Below, piece by piece: positions 45,580 to 54,375 of a stretch of 64,000 bases of DNA. Within the stretch, counting starts at the first letter, position 1, and each line of letters begins with the position of its first letter. The translations under genes and the position numbers were made by a program. The notes under the pieces were generated by a model, which ran no database searches, was not told where the DNA came from, and saw only the letters and a program-made list of their open reading frames with translations. Source of the stretch: Streptomyces angustmyceticus (GTDB lineage: Bacteria > Actinomycetota > Actinomycetes > Streptomycetales > Streptomycetaceae); assembly GCF_019933235.1 (NCBI RefSeq), contig NZ_CP082945.1:6733501-6797500 (forward strand). The letters are read 5' to 3'.

Positions 45580-46620
45580 TCAGCTCTCCGCAGGCGGGAT
45601 CTCGCCCGAGCCGCGGGCGATCAGGCGGGTGGGGATCTCGCGGCGCTGCGGCGGGTCCTCGACACCCTCCAGGCGGCGGAAGAGCAGCCCGGCGGCCGTC
45701 CGGCCCATGCCTGCCGGGTCCTGGGCGACGACCGTGATCGCGGGACGGACGAGATCGGCGAGTTCGAAGTCGTCGAAGCCCACCAGCGCGACGGGGCGCG
45801 GGCGTTCGCCCAGGACGCGCACGGCGGTGACGGTGACCCGGTTGTTGCCCGCGAAGAGGGCGGTGACCGGCTCCGGGGCGTCCAGCATGCCGGTGGCGGC
45901 GGCGCGTACCCGGTCGGGTGCGGTGGAGCCCAGCGACAGCCAGGACTCGTCGACGGGCAGGCCCGCTTCGGCCATGGCCGCGCGGTAGCCGCGCAGCCGT
46001 TCGCGGGCGGTGTGGATCCGCGGCTGGTCGCCGATGAAGCCGATCCGGCGGTGGCCGTGCGCGATGAGGTGGGCCACCGCGTCCCGGGCCCCGCCGAAGT
46101 TGTCGGAGACCACGACGTCCGCGTCGATCCCGCCGGGCGGGCGGTCCACGAACACGGTCGCTATCCCGGCCGAGATCTCCGGCTCCAGGTAGCGGTGGTC
46201 GTCGGCGGCCGGGATGATGACCAGCCCGTCCACCCGCCGTGCGCACAGCGCCAGCACCAACTCCTGCTCGCGGGACGGGTCCTCGGCGCTGGAGCCGTTG
46301 ATCAGCAGCGCGCCGTGGCCGCGGGCGACCTCCTCGACGGCGCGGTTGAGCGGGCCGTAGAACGGGTCCGCGAGGTCCTCCAGGACCAGGCCGATGCTGG
46401 CCGTGCGCCCCTTGCGCAGGATCCGGGCCGAGTCGTTCCGGCGGAACCCCAGGGCGGTGATGGATTCCTGTACCCGTCGCTCGGTGTCCGGCGTGACGCC
46501 CGGTTCGCCGTTGACCACACGGGAGACCGTCTTGAGGCCGACCCCGGCGCGCGCCGCGACATCCTTCATCGTGGGCCGGGTGCCATAGCGGCGGGAGGTG
46601 CCCCGCGCGGTGTCGGTCAC
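45580..46620 (-). CDS. LacI-family transcriptional regulator
   Basis: 346 residues. The LacI helix-turn-helix and hinge are clear: PTMKDVAARAGVGLKTVSRV, then VVNGEPGVTPDTERRVQESI and the hinge region FRRNDSARILRKGRTASIG. The periplasmic-binding-protein-like domain ends with RPAITVVAQDPAGMGRTAAG. It is divergent from a ROK sugar kinase, with the palindrome GACAACGTTGTC between, so it probably represses both until a sugar or sugar phosphate binds. GTG start at 46620, then MKDVAARAG some 17 residues later. Confidence 0.94.
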   Translation of the reverse strand: MTDTARGTSRRYGTRPTMKDVAARAGVGLKTVSRVVNGEPGVTPDTERRVQESITALGFRRNDSARILRKGRTASIGLVLEDLADPFYGPLNRAVEEVARGHGALLINGSSAEDPSREQELVLALCARRVDGLVIIPAADDHRYLEPEISAGIATVFVDRPPGGIDADVVVSDNFGGARDAVAHLIAHGHRRIGFIGDQPRIHTARERLRGYRAAMAEAGLPVDESWLSLGSTAPDRVRAAATGMLDAPEPVTALFAGNNRVTVTAVRVLGERPRPVALVGFDDFELADLVRPAITVVAQDPAGMGRTAAGLLFRRLEGVEDPPQRREIPTRLIARGSGEIPPAES

Positions 46621-46674
46621 GGTGTGCGGTCCTGATTCTGTCGGCGTCGGCTGTGGCGTCGAGCATAGCCTCTA

Positions 46675-46686
46675 GACAACGTTGTC
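46675..46686. promoter_or_regulatory. LacI-type operator GACAACGTTGTC
   Basis: Perfect 12-bp palindrome with a central CG, characteristic of LacI-family operators, between the LacI gene and the ROK kinase gene. On the minus strand it overlaps a TTGACA -35; a TATGCT hexamer follows 15 bases on. Autorepression is therefore likely. Confidence 0.8.
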
Positions 46687-46761
46687 AATCAGGGGAAGAC
46701 TGGCGTTCTCACGCCGGGCCGGTACGCTCGGCCCCCGGGCCCACCAGGAGATTCCACACCG

Positions 46762-47718
46762 ATGCAGACCGATCTCAGCGCAGCGTTGGACATTGGCGGC
46801 ACCAAGATCGCCGGTGCTCTGGTGGACGCCCGCGGCAGACTGGTCGAACGGGCCGCCCGCCCCACCCCCGCCGACAAGGACGGGGCGACGGTGATGCGTG
46901 CGGTGGCCGAGGTGGTCGCCGAGCTGGCGGCGGGGCCCGGCTGGGCGCGGGTGACGGCCGTCGGCATCGGCAGCGCGGGCCCGGTCGACGCCTCCTCCGG
47001 CACCGTCAGCCCCGTCAACATCCCCGGCTGGCGCGACTTCCCGCTCGTCGCCGGAGTACGGGCGCTCGTCGGGGAGCGCCCGGTCGTGCTGGTCGGCGAC
47101 GGCGTCGCGATGACCGCGGCCGAACACTGGCAGGGCGCCGCGCGCGGCCACGCCAACGCGCTGTGCATGGTGGTCTCCACGGGCGTCGGCGGCGGCCTCG
47201 TCCTCAACGGCCGGCTCCACACGGGCCCCACGGGCAACGCCGGGCACATCGGGCACATCAGCGTCGAGGTCGACGGCGATGCCTGCCCGTGCGGGTCCCG
47301 CGGCTGTGTCGAGCGGATCGCCAGCGGCCCCAACATCGCCCGCCGGGCACTGGCCAACGGCTGGCGGCCCGGCCCGGACGGCGACACCAGCGCGGCCGCC
47401 GTCGCCGCCGCCGCGCACGCCGGCGACCCGGTCGCCGTCCGCTCCTTCGAACGGGCCGCCCGCGCGCTGGCCGCCGGCATCGCCGCGACCGCCACGCTCG
47501 TGGAGATCGACATAGCGGTGATCGGCGGGGGAGTGGCGGGCGCGGGCGAGGTCCTCTTCGCCCCCTTGCGGGCCGCCCTGCGGGACTACGCGACGCTGTC
47601 GTTCGTGCGGGACCTGACGGTCGTCCCGGCCCAGATGGGAACGGACGCCGGGGTGGTGGGCGCCGCCGCAGCCGCCGGGCAACGGCCCCGCCCCGACGCC
47701 TGCGTCCCCGCGCCCTGA
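46762..47718 (+). CDS. ROK-family sugar kinase
   Basis: 318 residues. ATP-binding phosphate-1 motif ALDIGGTKIAGALVD at the start; ROK zinc motif GDACPCGSRGCVERIASG with Cys-x-Cys-Gly-x-x-Gly-Cys; and catalytic/sugar contacts around GNAGHIGHISVEVDG (NxGHxGH). It likely phosphorylates glucose, N-acetylglucosamine, N-acetylmannosamine or a related hexose. No DNA-binding domain is present, so it is an enzyme rather than a ROK regulator. Divergent from its probable LacI repressor. Confidence 0.93.
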   Translation: MQTDLSAALDIGGTKIAGALVDARGRLVERAARPTPADKDGATVMRAVAEVVAELAAGPGWARVTAVGIGSAGPVDASSGTVSPVNIPGWRDFPLVAGVRALVGERPVVLVGDGVAMTAAEHWQGAARGHANALCMVVSTGVGGGLVLNGRLHTGPTGNAGHIGHISVEVDGDACPCGSRGCVERIASGPNIARRALANGWRPGPDGDTSAAAVAAAAHAGDPVAVRSFERAARALAAGIAATATLVEIDIAVIGGGVAGAGEVLFAPLRAALRDYATLSFVRDLTVVPAQMGTDAGVVGAAAAAGQRPRPDACVPAP

Positions 47719-47857
47719 CGCTTCCGGGGGCTCGGACCGGCCGGCGAACAGGCAGCCGCTGCCGAGCGACGGAGTGGGGCGCATACCGTACCCGCGCGGC
47801 CCTTCTCACCTCACGGGCCGCCTCCACCCCGCGCCGTCGCTCCCCGGGCCGCTCCCG

Positions 47858-48343
47858 CTAGTGCCACCTCTCGTAGGCGGCGGAGGAGTCGCAGGCCGTT
47901 GTCCGCGGCTGGGTGCCGTTGGCCACGCTGCTGGTCGTCATGCACTGTCCGTTGGACACGTTCTGCCACACCTTGAACAGGCCCCGGGGCTCCTCGTAGA
48001 AGACGCGCCACTTCTGGGTGTCGGGGAGGAGGCTGCACTCGTCCATCCAGAGACCCGGGTGTGCGGCGGTCGGCCCGGTGATGCACCGTCCCGTGTTCTG
48101 ATTGACGAAGCGGTACATGCTGCCCGGGAGGAACTCCGCGAGCCACTTCTGTTCCGGCCCACCGGTGCAGTTCCACATCTGGAGCTTCGCGGCGTTCTCG
48201 GTGGCGTTGTCGAGGCAGTGGCTCGAATTCCAGATGCTCATCGTGTTGAACCCCGCGGCCTGCGCCGGCGCGCCGGACAGAGCGATGACCGGCATCGTCA
48301 GCGCGGCGGTGACGAGCGCGAGCAGAGCGCGTCGTTTCGACAT
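47858..48343 (-). CDS. Secreted ricin-type beta-trefoil lectin-like protein
   Basis: 161 residues. Sec signal peptide (RRALLALVTAALTMPVIALS, AQA cleavage at about residue 29), then one beta-trefoil (RICIN) unit with the repeated CLD...W and C(I/M)T motifs (SHCLDNATENAAKLQMWNC; GRCITGPTA; GQCMTTSSV) and QKW boxes. It may bind a plant or fungal sugar polymer. ATG 48343 has GGAG eight bases upstream. It lies downstream of, and on the same strand as, the alpha-galactosidase gene with a 256-base spacer that shows no gene. Confidence 0.85.
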   Translation of the reverse strand: MSKRRALLALVTAALTMPVIALSGAPAQAAGFNTMSIWNSSHCLDNATENAAKLQMWNCTGGPEQKWLAEFLPGSMYRFVNQNTGRCITGPTAAHPGLWMDECSLLPDTQKWRVFYEEPRGLFKVWQNVSNGQCMTTSSVANGTQPRTTACDSSAAYERWH

Positions 48344-48599
48344 GGGGCAACTCCACTTTTCACGTGAGGATTCATGGGGTCGTACGCGCCGCGGTCGGCG
48401 GCCGTACTCCGCCACCCGGCCCGGCAGAGCAGGCAGCAGAGTAGACCTCGCGCCGGTGTATGGGCATGGACGCGTACAAAAGAGGCCGGAAGTTGCCGTA
48501 TCGCGGGAAACCTGTCGTGCGCCGGGTACTCCGGACGGGCCGAGTGGTCCGCGCCCGCCCGAAGTCGTCAACTCACTTACTGCTAGCCGCAGTTGGGAA

Positions 48600-50666
48600 T
48601 CAGCAGGTGAACTTCGCGTCCGCCCAGTCGGCGTGGTCGTAGTCGATGCCGTCCCCGCCGTCGGTCACGACGAGCCGGACGGACCGGGCTCCGGCGAGCG
48701 GGGCGCTGACGGCCTTCGCGGCGTCGGCGCCGGTCATCGTGGGGCTCGTGGCGACCTTCTTGCCGTCGGCCCACACCTGGAAGCCCACCGAACCCCGGTC
48801 ACCGGCCTCGTCGTCGATGCCGACCTGCGCCGTGAAGGCGGAGCACCGCCCGCCGGTGTAGAACTCCACCTCGCTGGGGGCGTGCGCCCCGAGGCCCTTG
48901 GCGTAGCCGGTGCCGCCGATGCTGAGCGGCCTGCCGTCCCCGGCGTCGCGCTCGCCGACGCTGGTGTTCTTCTCGACCGGGCCCCAGCCGTTGCCGGCGG
49001 TGAGCCAGGGGAGGGCGGCGGCGTCGGTGGTTCCGGACGGTGGCGGCACCACGACATGGGCGGTGCCGGGCAGCGTGTCGGTGATCCGTGCGCCGCGGGG
49101 CGAGCGGTAGTCGGCGGTGAGCGGCAGATCGTAGGCGCCCGGCGTGGTGCCGGCCGGTGCGGTGATCTGCCAGCCGGTGCCGAGCGTCCGGCCGCCGGGC
49201 AGGGCGCGGGCCGTCGCGGGGGAGGTGGCACGGACCCGCCAGCCCTGCGGGGCCTTCAGCGTGACGGTGAGGTTGCGCGCGGGGGTGCCGCCGAGGTTGC
49301 GGACGGTGGAGCGGAGGGCGGCGGGGGTGCCGGCCTCGGCCAGCGGCGTACCGTCGGTGCCGGTCTCCACGGCCGGTGGGTAGCCGGCCCAGCGCTTGTC
49401 GGCGGAGACCCGGTAGACGGTGGTGCCGTGTGCCGGGACGGTCGCCGAGACGGTGCCCGTGGTGTGGGTGTCCTGGTGCCGCCACAGGTCGCGCAGCCGG
49501 TAGCCGTCGGCCCGCGGGAGGCCCAGTTCCGCGGCGGTGGTGGTGATCCGCTGCGGCCGCCCGGTCTCGTTGAACAGCGCCACCGCCCGGTCGCCGTCGG
49601 CCAGTTGCCGCACCAGCGTCCAGCGGCCGGATGCGGACTTCAGCACCGTGGCCTGCTTGCCCAGGCGGTCCTGGTCGACGGCGATGAGGTCCTTGTTGGC
49701 CAGGATCTCGAACGTCTCCGGGCCGGCCTTGCGCAGGTCGGAGCCGATCAGCAGCGGGGCGGCCATCATCGACCACAGGGAGAAGTGGCTGCGGTACTCG
49801 GTGTCGGTCATGCCGCCGTTGCCGACCTCCAGCATGTCCGGGTCGTTCCAGTGGCCGGGGCCGGCGTGCGGGGCCAGCGGCAGGTTCTGCTTGGCGATGT
49901 CGAGCATGCTCGACCACGAGTCACTGATGTCGCCGGTGGTGCGCCACAGGTGCCCTACGTCCGACGCCCACTCCCAGGGCTTGTTCTCGCCCCATTCGCA
50001 GATGCTGTAGACGATGGGCCGTCCGGTGGCCCGGAGCGCGTCCCGCATCGTGCGGTACCGCTGCTTGGCGTCCACACCGAGGTTATTGCAGTTGTCGTAC
50101 TTGAGGTAGTCCACGCCCCAGTCGGCGAACTGCTGCGCGTCGGACTTCTCATGGCCCAGACCGCCGGGGAATCCGGCCGTATTGCAGGTTTTGATTCCGG
50201 CGCTCGTGTAGATGCCGAATTTCAGACCCTTGGAGTGGACGTAATCGGCCACCGCCTTGATGCCGTGGGGGAAGCGCCGCGGATCCGGTACGAGCTTGCC
50301 GTTCCCGTCGCGGGTGGGCAGTGCCCAGCAGTCGTCGAGATTGACGTACTGATAGCCGGCGTCCTTGAGGCCCTTGGCGACGAAGATATCGGCGATGCCC
50401 TTGACCATCTCCTCGTTGAACTCGGCCCGGCAGTTGGTGGAGTTCCAGTTGTTGAAGCCCATCGGGGGCGTCGCGGCCAGCCCGCCGGGAAGCCGGGGAG
50501 CGGGCGCGGTGCGCGCGGTGCGGTCGGGGGCGGCGCCCGGGGAGTCGGGGGTACGGGCCGCGGCGGGCAGGGCGGTCACCCCTGCCGTACACAGCAGCGC
50601 GGCGGACAGCGCTCCGACGATTCTTCGGTGGCTTCGCCGGTGGGTGGTGCGGATATGAACGCGCAT
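48600..50666 (-). CDS. Secreted GH27 alpha-galactosidase with C-terminal NPCBM-like module
   Basis: 688 residues with signal peptide (to about residue 37). Catalytic GH27 barrel starts TPPMGFNNWNSTNCRAEFNE; nucleophile Asp191 in YLKYDNCNN and acid/base Asp246 in WRTTGDISDSW by analogy to human alpha-galactosidase A. A beta-sandwich (about 350-430), an NEW3-type linker domain (about 440-530) and an NPCBM-like carbohydrate module (about 545-688, GLGAHAPSEVEFYTGGRCSA) follow. It should remove alpha-galactosyl residues from plant galactosides or galactomannan. Divergent from a sugar ABC operon that may import the product. Confidence 0.95.
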   Translation of the reverse strand: MRVHIRTTHRRSHRRIVGALSAALLCTAGVTALPAAARTPDSPGAAPDRTARTAPAPRLPGGLAATPPMGFNNWNSTNCRAEFNEEMVKGIADIFVAKGLKDAGYQYVNLDDCWALPTRDGNGKLVPDPRRFPHGIKAVADYVHSKGLKFGIYTSAGIKTCNTAGFPGGLGHEKSDAQQFADWGVDYLKYDNCNNLGVDAKQRYRTMRDALRATGRPIVYSICEWGENKPWEWASDVGHLWRTTGDISDSWSSMLDIAKQNLPLAPHAGPGHWNDPDMLEVGNGGMTDTEYRSHFSLWSMMAAPLLIGSDLRKAGPETFEILANKDLIAVDQDRLGKQATVLKSASGRWTLVRQLADGDRAVALFNETGRPQRITTTAAELGLPRADGYRLRDLWRHQDTHTTGTVSATVPAHGTTVYRVSADKRWAGYPPAVETGTDGTPLAEAGTPAALRSTVRNLGGTPARNLTVTLKAPQGWRVRATSPATARALPGGRTLGTGWQITAPAGTTPGAYDLPLTADYRSPRGARITDTLPGTAHVVVPPPSGTTDAAALPWLTAGNGWGPVEKNTSVGERDAGDGRPLSIGGTGYAKGLGAHAPSEVEFYTGGRCSAFTAQVGIDDEAGDRGSVGFQVWADGKKVATSPTMTGADAAKAVSAPLAGARSVRLVVTDGGDGIDYDHADWADAKFTC

Positions 50667-50742
50667 GGTTCGCGTCCTCCGTCTTCGCGAGAGGTGTCGT
50701 GGGGTCGTGTACCGGTCGCGTGCGAGTGTTTACGGTAGGGCT

Positions 50743-50759
50743 TGTTGGAGTCTGTTGGA
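50743..50759. repeat. Direct repeat TGTTGGA, 10 bases apart
   Basis: Two exact TGTTGGA copies (50743-50749, 50753-50759), one helical turn apart, in the region between the alpha-galactosidase and the sugar-binding-protein genes. A reverse-oriented, weaker relative (CCAAACTCC) lies at 50791-50799. This looks like a regulator site that could serve both directions. Confidence 0.45.
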
Positions 50760-50799
50760 AGAGGAGCGGTATCGGTTCCTGCTGCGCCTGCCAAACTCC

Positions 50800-50828
50800 T
50801 TGACTGGCGCGGGCGTTCGGAGTGAGAT
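50800..50828 (+). promoter_or_regulatory. Promoter of the sugar ABC operon TTGACT-N17-TGAGAT
   Basis: TTGACT at 50800-50805 and TGAGAT at 50823-50828 with 17 bases between them, 50 bases before the ATG of the binding-protein gene. GAGGAGGGGG precedes the ATG. Confidence 0.55.
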
Positions 50829-50878
50829 CCCACCACTCGCGTTCGTTTCTGTTTGGTTCCACCCCTGAGGAGGGGGAC

Positions 50879-52192
50879 ATGGTCCAGTCAACGCTCAGCG
50901 GTCCGGATCCGTACGGGGAAGCGGCGGGACGTCGGATGTCCCGCCGGGCGCTGCTGCGGAGCGCGGCGCTGGGCGCGGGGGCCGTGGCCCTCCCGTCGCT
51001 GCTCGCCGCCTGCTACAGCGGCCCGGACGGCATCACCATGGGGTCGAACGCCTCGGACGCGGTCCCGAAGAAGGCGTTCGCCGCGGCCTTCGCGGCGTAT
51101 GAGAAGAAGTCCAAGAAGACGGTGCGGGTCGACACCGTCAACCACGAGAACTTCCAGGAGAACATCAACCGCTATCTCCAGGGCGCCCCGGACGATGTCT
51201 TCATGTGGTTCGCCGGAAACCGCATGCAGTACTTCGCGCAGAAGGGCCTGCTCTGTGACATCAGCGATCTGTGGCGGGACTTCGGCGGGTTCTCGGAAGC
51301 GCTGAAGAAACAGTCGACGGGGCTGGACGGCAAGCAGTACCTGGTGCCGTACTACTACTATCCGTGGGCCGTGTTCCACCGGAAGAGCGTGTTCCGGGAG
51401 AAGGGGTACGAGATTCCCCGGACCTTCGACCAGTACCGGGCGCTCGCCCGGCAGATGCAGAAGGACGGGCTGGTGCCGTTCGCCTTCGGCGACAAGGACG
51501 GCTGGCCGGCGATGGGCACCTTCGACTACCTCAATATGCGCGCCAACGGCTACGACTTCCATATCGCGCTGATGCGCGGCCAGCGGGCCTGGAACAGCCC
51601 GCAGGTCAAGCAGGTCTTCGACCTGTGGCGCGGGCTGCTGCCCTATCACCAAAAGGGCGCCAACGGCCGTACCTGGCAGGAGGCCGCACAGGCCCTCGCA
51701 CAGAAGAAAGCCGGGATGACCGTGCTCGGACTGCCGCACCCCGGCCAGCAGTTCAGCGCCGCCGACCGGGCGGACCTGGATTTCTTCCCCTTCCCGGAAA
51801 TCGATCCGGCCTACGGTCAGGACGCGGTCGAGGCCCCGATCGACGGATTTCTGATGTCGAAGAAGGCCAAGGACAAGGCGGGGGCCAAGGACCTGCTGCG
51901 GTTCCTCGCCACGCCCAGGGCGGAGGACATCTATCTCGCGTCCGACCCCAACAACGTCGCGGTCCACAGCGGCGCGGACACCGCCGCCTACACCCCGCTG
52001 CAGAAAAAGGCCGTCCAACTCGTCTCGGAGGCCCGGCAGATATCGCAGTTCATGGACCGCGACACCCGCCCCGATTTCGCCTCGACCGTGATGATCCAGG
52101 CGATCCAGCAGTTCCTCAGCAGCCCGGACGACATCGACGGCCTGGTCAACGACATCGAACGCCAGAAGAAGCAGATCTTCTCCGCCGAATGA
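50879..52192 (+). CDS. Sugar ABC transporter, substrate-binding lipoprotein
   Basis: 437 residues. Twin-arginine signal MSRRALLRSAALGAGAVALP with lipobox LAAC (about residues 41-44), so probably a Tat-exported lipoprotein. The mature part is an extracellular solute-binding protein family 1 fold (VDTVNHENFQENINRYLQGA, DVFMWFAGNRMQYFAQKGLL, GFLMSKKAKDKAGAKDLLRF). It binds a sugar or oligosaccharide; its position opposite the alpha-galactosidase suggests galactosides. The stop overlaps the next start (ATGA). Confidence 0.95.
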   Translation: MVQSTLSGPDPYGEAAGRRMSRRALLRSAALGAGAVALPSLLAACYSGPDGITMGSNASDAVPKKAFAAAFAAYEKKSKKTVRVDTVNHENFQENINRYLQGAPDDVFMWFAGNRMQYFAQKGLLCDISDLWRDFGGFSEALKKQSTGLDGKQYLVPYYYYPWAVFHRKSVFREKGYEIPRTFDQYRALARQMQKDGLVPFAFGDKDGWPAMGTFDYLNMRANGYDFHIALMRGQRAWNSPQVKQVFDLWRGLLPYHQKGANGRTWQEAAQALAQKKAGMTVLGLPHPGQQFSAADRADLDFFPFPEIDPAYGQDAVEAPIDGFLMSKKAKDKAGAKDLLRFLATPRAEDIYLASDPNNVAVHSGADTAAYTPLQKKAVQLVSEARQISQFMDRDTRPDFASTVMIQAIQQFLSSPDDIDGLVNDIERQKKQIFSAE

Positions 52193-53145
52193 CGTCGCCG
52201 GAAGGCCGCTCGGGAAGACGGGAGCGAACCGCCGTGCCGAACCCCCTCGCACGGCGCGCCGGAAGACCGGGACCACGGCGCCACACCCGCCGTGACCTCC
52301 TCGTCCTCGGCGTGCTGCTGGGCCTGCCCATCCTGCTCGACCTCGCCCTGATCTGGGGCCCGACCCTGGCCTCCGTCGGGCTGTCCTTCACCACCTGGGA
52401 CGGCATCGGCGACATCCGGTGGGCGGGCCTGAAGAACTACGACGCCCTGTTCACCAGCTACCCCCAGTTCTGGCCGGCGGTCCGCCACAACCTGCTGTGG
52501 CTGCTCTTCCTCGGGCTCCTCGCCGCCCCCTTCGGCCTGCTGCTCGCCGTCCTCATCGACCGCGGTGTCCGCTTCAGCCGCTTCTACCAGTCGACGCTCT
52601 ACCTGCCGGTGGTGCTCTCGCTCGCCGTCGTCGGCTTCATCGCCCAGCTGATCCTCTCCCGGGACCAGGGCGCGCTGAACGCCGTCCTCGGCGGCGGACA
52701 TCCCACCGACTGGCTGGGAGATCCCGGACTCAACATCTGGATGGTGCTGCTGGCCGCCTGCTGGCGGCACACCGGCTATGTCATGATCCTCTATCTCGCC
52801 GGACTGAAATCCGTCGATCCCGGCCTGAAAGAGGCCGCCGCCCTCGACGGCGCCACGGAACGGCAGACCTTCTTCCGGGTCGTGCTGCCCACCCTGCGCC
52901 CGGTGAACGTCGTCGTCGGCGTCATCACCGTCATCGAATCGCTGCGCGCCTTCGACATCGTCTACGCCGTCAACAAGGGCCGCAACGGCCTGGAACTGCT
53001 GTCCGTACTGGTCACCGACAACATCATCGGGGAGGCCGGCCGGATCGGCTTCGGCTCGGCCATCGCCGTCGTCCTGCTGCTGGTCTCACTCGGATGCATC
53101 GTGACCTATCTCGTCCAGGAACTCCGCGGGGAGGAAAGGCGATGA
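52189..53145 (+). CDS. Sugar ABC transporter permease (MalF/UgpA type)
   Basis: 318 residues, six membrane helices after a basic N-terminal tail. The inner-membrane permease loop is LKEAAALDGATERQTFFRVV followed by LPTLRP, the EAA motif contacting the ATPase. Start overlaps the binding-protein stop; its own stop overlaps the next permease (ATGA). It forms half of the translocation channel. An ATPase gene is missing from the operon. Confidence 0.95.
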   Translation: MTSPEGRSGRRERTAVPNPLARRAGRPGPRRHTRRDLLVLGVLLGLPILLDLALIWGPTLASVGLSFTTWDGIGDIRWAGLKNYDALFTSYPQFWPAVRHNLLWLLFLGLLAAPFGLLLAVLIDRGVRFSRFYQSTLYLPVVLSLAVVGFIAQLILSRDQGALNAVLGGGHPTDWLGDPGLNIWMVLLAACWRHTGYVMILYLAGLKSVDPGLKEAAALDGATERQTFFRVVLPTLRPVNVVVGVITVIESLRAFDIVYAVNKGRNGLELLSVLVTDNIIGEAGRIGFGSAIAVVLLLVSLGCIVTYLVQELRGEERR

Positions 53146-54023
53146 CCGCACCCGCCACCACCGCGCCGCCCCGCCGCCGCGGCCGGCTCGGCGTCCACCT
53201 CTTCCTCTCCGCGGTCTCGCTCGCCTTCCTCGCCCCGCTGCTGCTGGCGGTCTACGCCTCGCTGCGCCCCTACGAGGAAACCGCGGCCCACGGCTATTTC
53301 TCCCTCCCGCGCCACCTCTCTTTCGCCTACTACCGGCAGGCCCTCACCGAATCCGGAATGGGCCGGTACTTTCTCAACTCGCTGCTCATCGCCGTCCCCG
53401 GAGTCCTGATCACTCTTTTCCTGGCCTCGTTCGTGGCCTTCGCGGTCTCCCGGCTGCGGATACGCGGCGGCCTCGCCCTGCTGATGGTGTTCACCGCGGG
53501 AAACCTGCTGCCCCAGCAGGTGATCGTCACCCCGCTCTACGTCCTGTTCAACATGGTTCCGCTGCCGTACTGGATGTCCGACTCCCGCACGATGTACGAC
53601 TCCTACTGGGCCGTCATCGCCGTGCAGATCGCCTTCCAACTCGGTTTCTGCGTCTTCGTCCTGGCCAATTTCATGCGGACCCTGCCGCGGGAAATCCTGG
53701 AGGCCGCGATCGTCGACGGCGCCGGCGTCTGGACGCAGTACCGGCGGGTCACCCTTCCGCTGTGCCGGCCCGCGCTCGCCGCCCTGGGCACCCTGCAATT
53801 CACCTGGATGTACAACGACTTCCTGTGGGGCCTGGTCTTCCTCTCCGACGGCGACAAACTCCCCGTCACCTCGGTCCTCAACAATCTGCGCGGGCAGTTC
53901 TTCACCGACTACAACCTGCTCGCCGCGGGCTCCGTGCTCGTCGCGCTGCCCACGATGGTGGTCTTCCTGCTCCTCCAGCGGCATTTCCTCGCCGGACTGA
54001 CCCTCGGCGCGAGCAAGGGATAG
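53142..54023 (+). CDS. Sugar ABC transporter permease (MalG/UgpE type)
   Basis: 293 residues, six helices. EAA motif REILEAAIVDGAGVWTQYRR followed by VTLPLCRPALAALG. Pairs with the MalF-type subunit. ATG 53142 is coupled by ATGA with the preceding gene and follows GAGGAAAGG. The operon ends here with a hairpin at 54086; no ATP-binding subunit follows, so a shared multi-sugar ATPase (MsiK type in streptomycetes) probably energises the system from elsewhere. Confidence 0.95.
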   Translation: MTAPATTAPPRRRGRLGVHLFLSAVSLAFLAPLLLAVYASLRPYEETAAHGYFSLPRHLSFAYYRQALTESGMGRYFLNSLLIAVPGVLITLFLASFVAFAVSRLRIRGGLALLMVFTAGNLLPQQVIVTPLYVLFNMVPLPYWMSDSRTMYDSYWAVIAVQIAFQLGFCVFVLANFMRTLPREILEAAIVDGAGVWTQYRRVTLPLCRPALAALGTLQFTWMYNDFLWGLVFLSDGDKLPVTSVLNNLRGQFFTDYNLLAAGSVLVALPTMVVFLLLQRHFLAGLTLGASKG

Positions 54024-54085
54024 CCGATCGCGCCGCGCGGAACAAGAGGGCGGCCGCACCATGGGCCGCCGTCATATGCGGAGTC

Positions 54086-54108
54086 TCCCGGGCCGTCGCG
54101 GCCCGGGA
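54086..54108 (+). terminator. Hairpin ending the sugar ABC operon
   Basis: TCCCGGGCCG (54086-54095), loop TCG, exact complement (54099-54108), 63 bases after the stop. The remaining gap to 54375 has no gene I can support; the next gene starts at a GTG preceded by GAGGGGA. Confidence 0.7.
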
Positions 54109-54375
54109 ACTCGGTATGCGTATGAGGGTTTCGGTACAGGAGGGGCGGGGGAGCGCTTGTTTGCCGGGGGCGTCGCGGCGGTGGGGACAGTGACCGGCAC
54201 CCACCGCGCGAGGCATTTCGCGACCGGCGTGTCCCCGGGGACGGGAAGCCTCCCCGGCCGCGCCGATGGTCGAATGCGCAGGCGTTCCCGGTCGTGCGCG
54301 CGGCCCGTGACCCCGAGCGTTTCCGTGGCAGGGTGTGGCGGGCAACTCACCTGGGTCTAGGGAAGAGGGGAAACC

